DNA of 43,381 bases from Gammaproteobacteria bacterium (GTDB lineage Bacteria > Pseudomonadota > Gammaproteobacteria > UBA1113), in the NCBI GenBank assembly GCA_020051155.1, contig JAGVJK010000039.1, forward strand, positions 1-43,381, written 5' to 3'. The notes under the pieces were generated by a model that was not told the origin of the DNA, did not search any database, and worked only from the letters and a program-made list of their open reading frames with translations. Of the stretch, positions 42,459-43,381 are shown piece after piece. Position 1 is the first letter of the stretch. Each line of letters opens with the position of its first letter. A program made the position numbers and the translations under genes.

Positions 42459-43151
42459 CTATTTTTTTATCAAAATAAATCCTAAATCCCAGATGCCATG
42501 CCCTAATTGCAAACCTCGTTGCTCGTATTTGCTGGAAGGGCGCTCGAAGGGATATTCTGGGGGACAAGGTTCAAATTGTGGGCAAGATCTCAACACTTCT
42601 TGTACGTGAGTGGCATAATCTTGCCAATCCGTCGCAACGTGAAACAGTCCCCCCACTTTTAATTTCTGCGCAAGGAGCTCCATAAAGGCTGGTTGTACTA
42701 AGCGCCGCTTATGATGCCTTTTTTTGGGCCAAGGATCTGGGAAAAATAATAATACGCGATCCAGGCTATGGGGTGGAATACACTGCGTCAAAACCTCTAC
42801 CGCGTCCTTTTGAAATAAGCGTATATTCGTTAATTGGTGGGCAGCAATCTCTTGTAGCACTTTACCCACCCCTGCTTCATGCACTTCGATACCAATAAAG
42901 TTTTCCTCGGGATGAGCTCGCGCCAAAGCCAGCAAGCTAGCCCCCATACCAAAACCTATTTCCAAAGTGGTCGGTGCTGTGCGCTCCATCACCGCCTCTA
43001 AGTCATAATAAGTTGGCTGCAACTCCAACCCCCAACGCGCCCAGCCCTGCTCCATCCCTTGTTTTTGGCTAGCAGACATCCGCCCCGCTCGTCTGACGAA
43101 GCTTTTAACTTTGCGTAACGGTATGAAGGAAGGATCATCATTGTTTATCAT
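42459..43151 (-). CDS. trmB: tRNA (guanine-N7)-methyltransferase TrmB
   Basis: 230 aa (E. coli 239). It makes m7G46 in tRNA variable loops using S-adenosylmethionine. The SAM-binding motif E-I-G-F-G-M-G-A-S (64-72), I-G-I-E-V-H-E, and the catalytic/RNA motif FPDPWPKKRHHKRR (137-150) are present, and the C-terminal F-E-R-P-S-S-K-Y-E-Q-R-G matches the family T-K-F-E-x-R-G. GAGGTG precedes the ATG. Transcribed leftward, divergent from the gene at the right edge. Confidence 0.96.
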   Translation of the reverse strand: MINNDDPSFIPLRKVKSFVRRAGRMSASQKQGMEQGWARWGLELQPTYYDLEAVMERTAPTTLEIGFGMGASLLALARAHPEENFIGIEVHEAGVGKVLQEIAAHQLTNIRLFQKDAVEVLTQCIPPHSLDRVLLFFPDPWPKKRHHKRRLVQPAFMELLAQKLKVGGLFHVATDWQDYATHVQEVLRSCPQFEPCPPEYPFERPSSKYEQRGLQLGHGIWDLGFILIKK

Positions 43152-43284
43152 GGGTCATAGCACCTCAATTAATAAGACGGAATTATATCCTGCAAAATAA
43201 TTAACGCAACCTGGCACTTTTTTACTACAACAAGCAACTATGCTACATTCGAGAAAACCAAGCGAAACTACAAAGAGGTACATT

Positions 43285-43381
43285 GTGAGTAAGGTAACGA
43301 CTATATCATTTGATTATGTTAATCAAAAAAATAATCATGTGTTTCATTTTCCTATTACAATTTTCAAAAAACCATCTACAG
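43285..43381 (+). CDS. Start of an unidentified gene, cut by the window edge
   Basis: 32 codons from a GTG start (M-S-K-V-T-T-I-S-F-D-Y-V-N-Q-K-N-N-H-V-F, then H-F-P-I-T-I-F-K-K-P-S-T) with a good AGAGG ribosome site 6 nt ahead. No signal peptide. Too short to identify. An upstream TTTACT-N17-TACATT could be its promoter. Confidence 0.6.
   Translation, partial: MSKVTTISFDYVNQKNNHVFHFPITIFKKPST

Overview
The window is a chromosomal segment from a gammaproteobacterium of the order Legionellales. It carries an almost complete Dot/Icm type IVB secretion locus next to ordinary housekeeping genes (epmA, panBC, mdh, cysQ, nudE, hemW, trmB). Two full-length IcmL/DotI paralogues, no icmR next to icmQ, and dotA, dotB, dotC and dotD placed beside the icm genes all recall the Coxiella-type layout more than Legionella pneumophila. 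I cannot name the genus.

Layout. 1-5730 is a leftward block read icmT, icmS, icmQ, icmP(dotM), icmO(dotL), a 110-aa membrane protein, epmA (cut by the window edge). 5872-8360 is rightward dotD-dotC-dotB (outer-membrane lipoproteins and the ATPase). 8475-11328 is leftward icmV-dotA. 11510-13558 is rightward icmW, an unrecognised secreted Q/P-rich protein, and icmX, closed by a strong terminator. 13781-25086 is leftward icmN(dotK), two icmL(dotI), icmK(dotH), icmE(dotG), icmG(dotF), icmC(dotE), icmD(dotP), icmJ(dotN), icmB(dotO). Together these give the core-complex ring (DotC, D, F, G, H, K), inner-membrane parts (DotA, I, E, P, IcmV, IcmT), the ATPases (DotB, DotO, DotL), the coupling complex (DotL-DotM-DotN with IcmS-IcmW) and IcmQ. 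icmF and dotU are not in the window.

25188-31776 is a leftward kdp operon (32-aa leader ORF, kdpF, A, B, C and a KdpD that stops before the kinase domain, with no kdpE). It ends about 100 bp before icmN. 32052-36651 is rightward: panB, panC, an ABC-F ATPase and a PEP-mutase/isocitrate-lyase family enzyme. 36750-43151 is mixed: a small Cys-rich secreted protein, mdh, cysQ-nudE, hemW, an unrecognised 405-aa helical protein (effector candidate) and trmB, then the start of a gene leaving the right edge.

The most interesting points are: an IcmQ with about 90 extra N-terminal residues in a locus with no separate IcmR-type partner (possible natural IcmR-IcmQ fusion); a DotG reduced to about 434 aa; a new secreted ORF between icmW and icmX; two copies of a ~150-bp inverted-repeat element, one inserted inside the icm operon; and a kinase-less KdpD at the junction with the secretion locus. 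No CRISPR array, tRNA, rRNA or transposase was seen.
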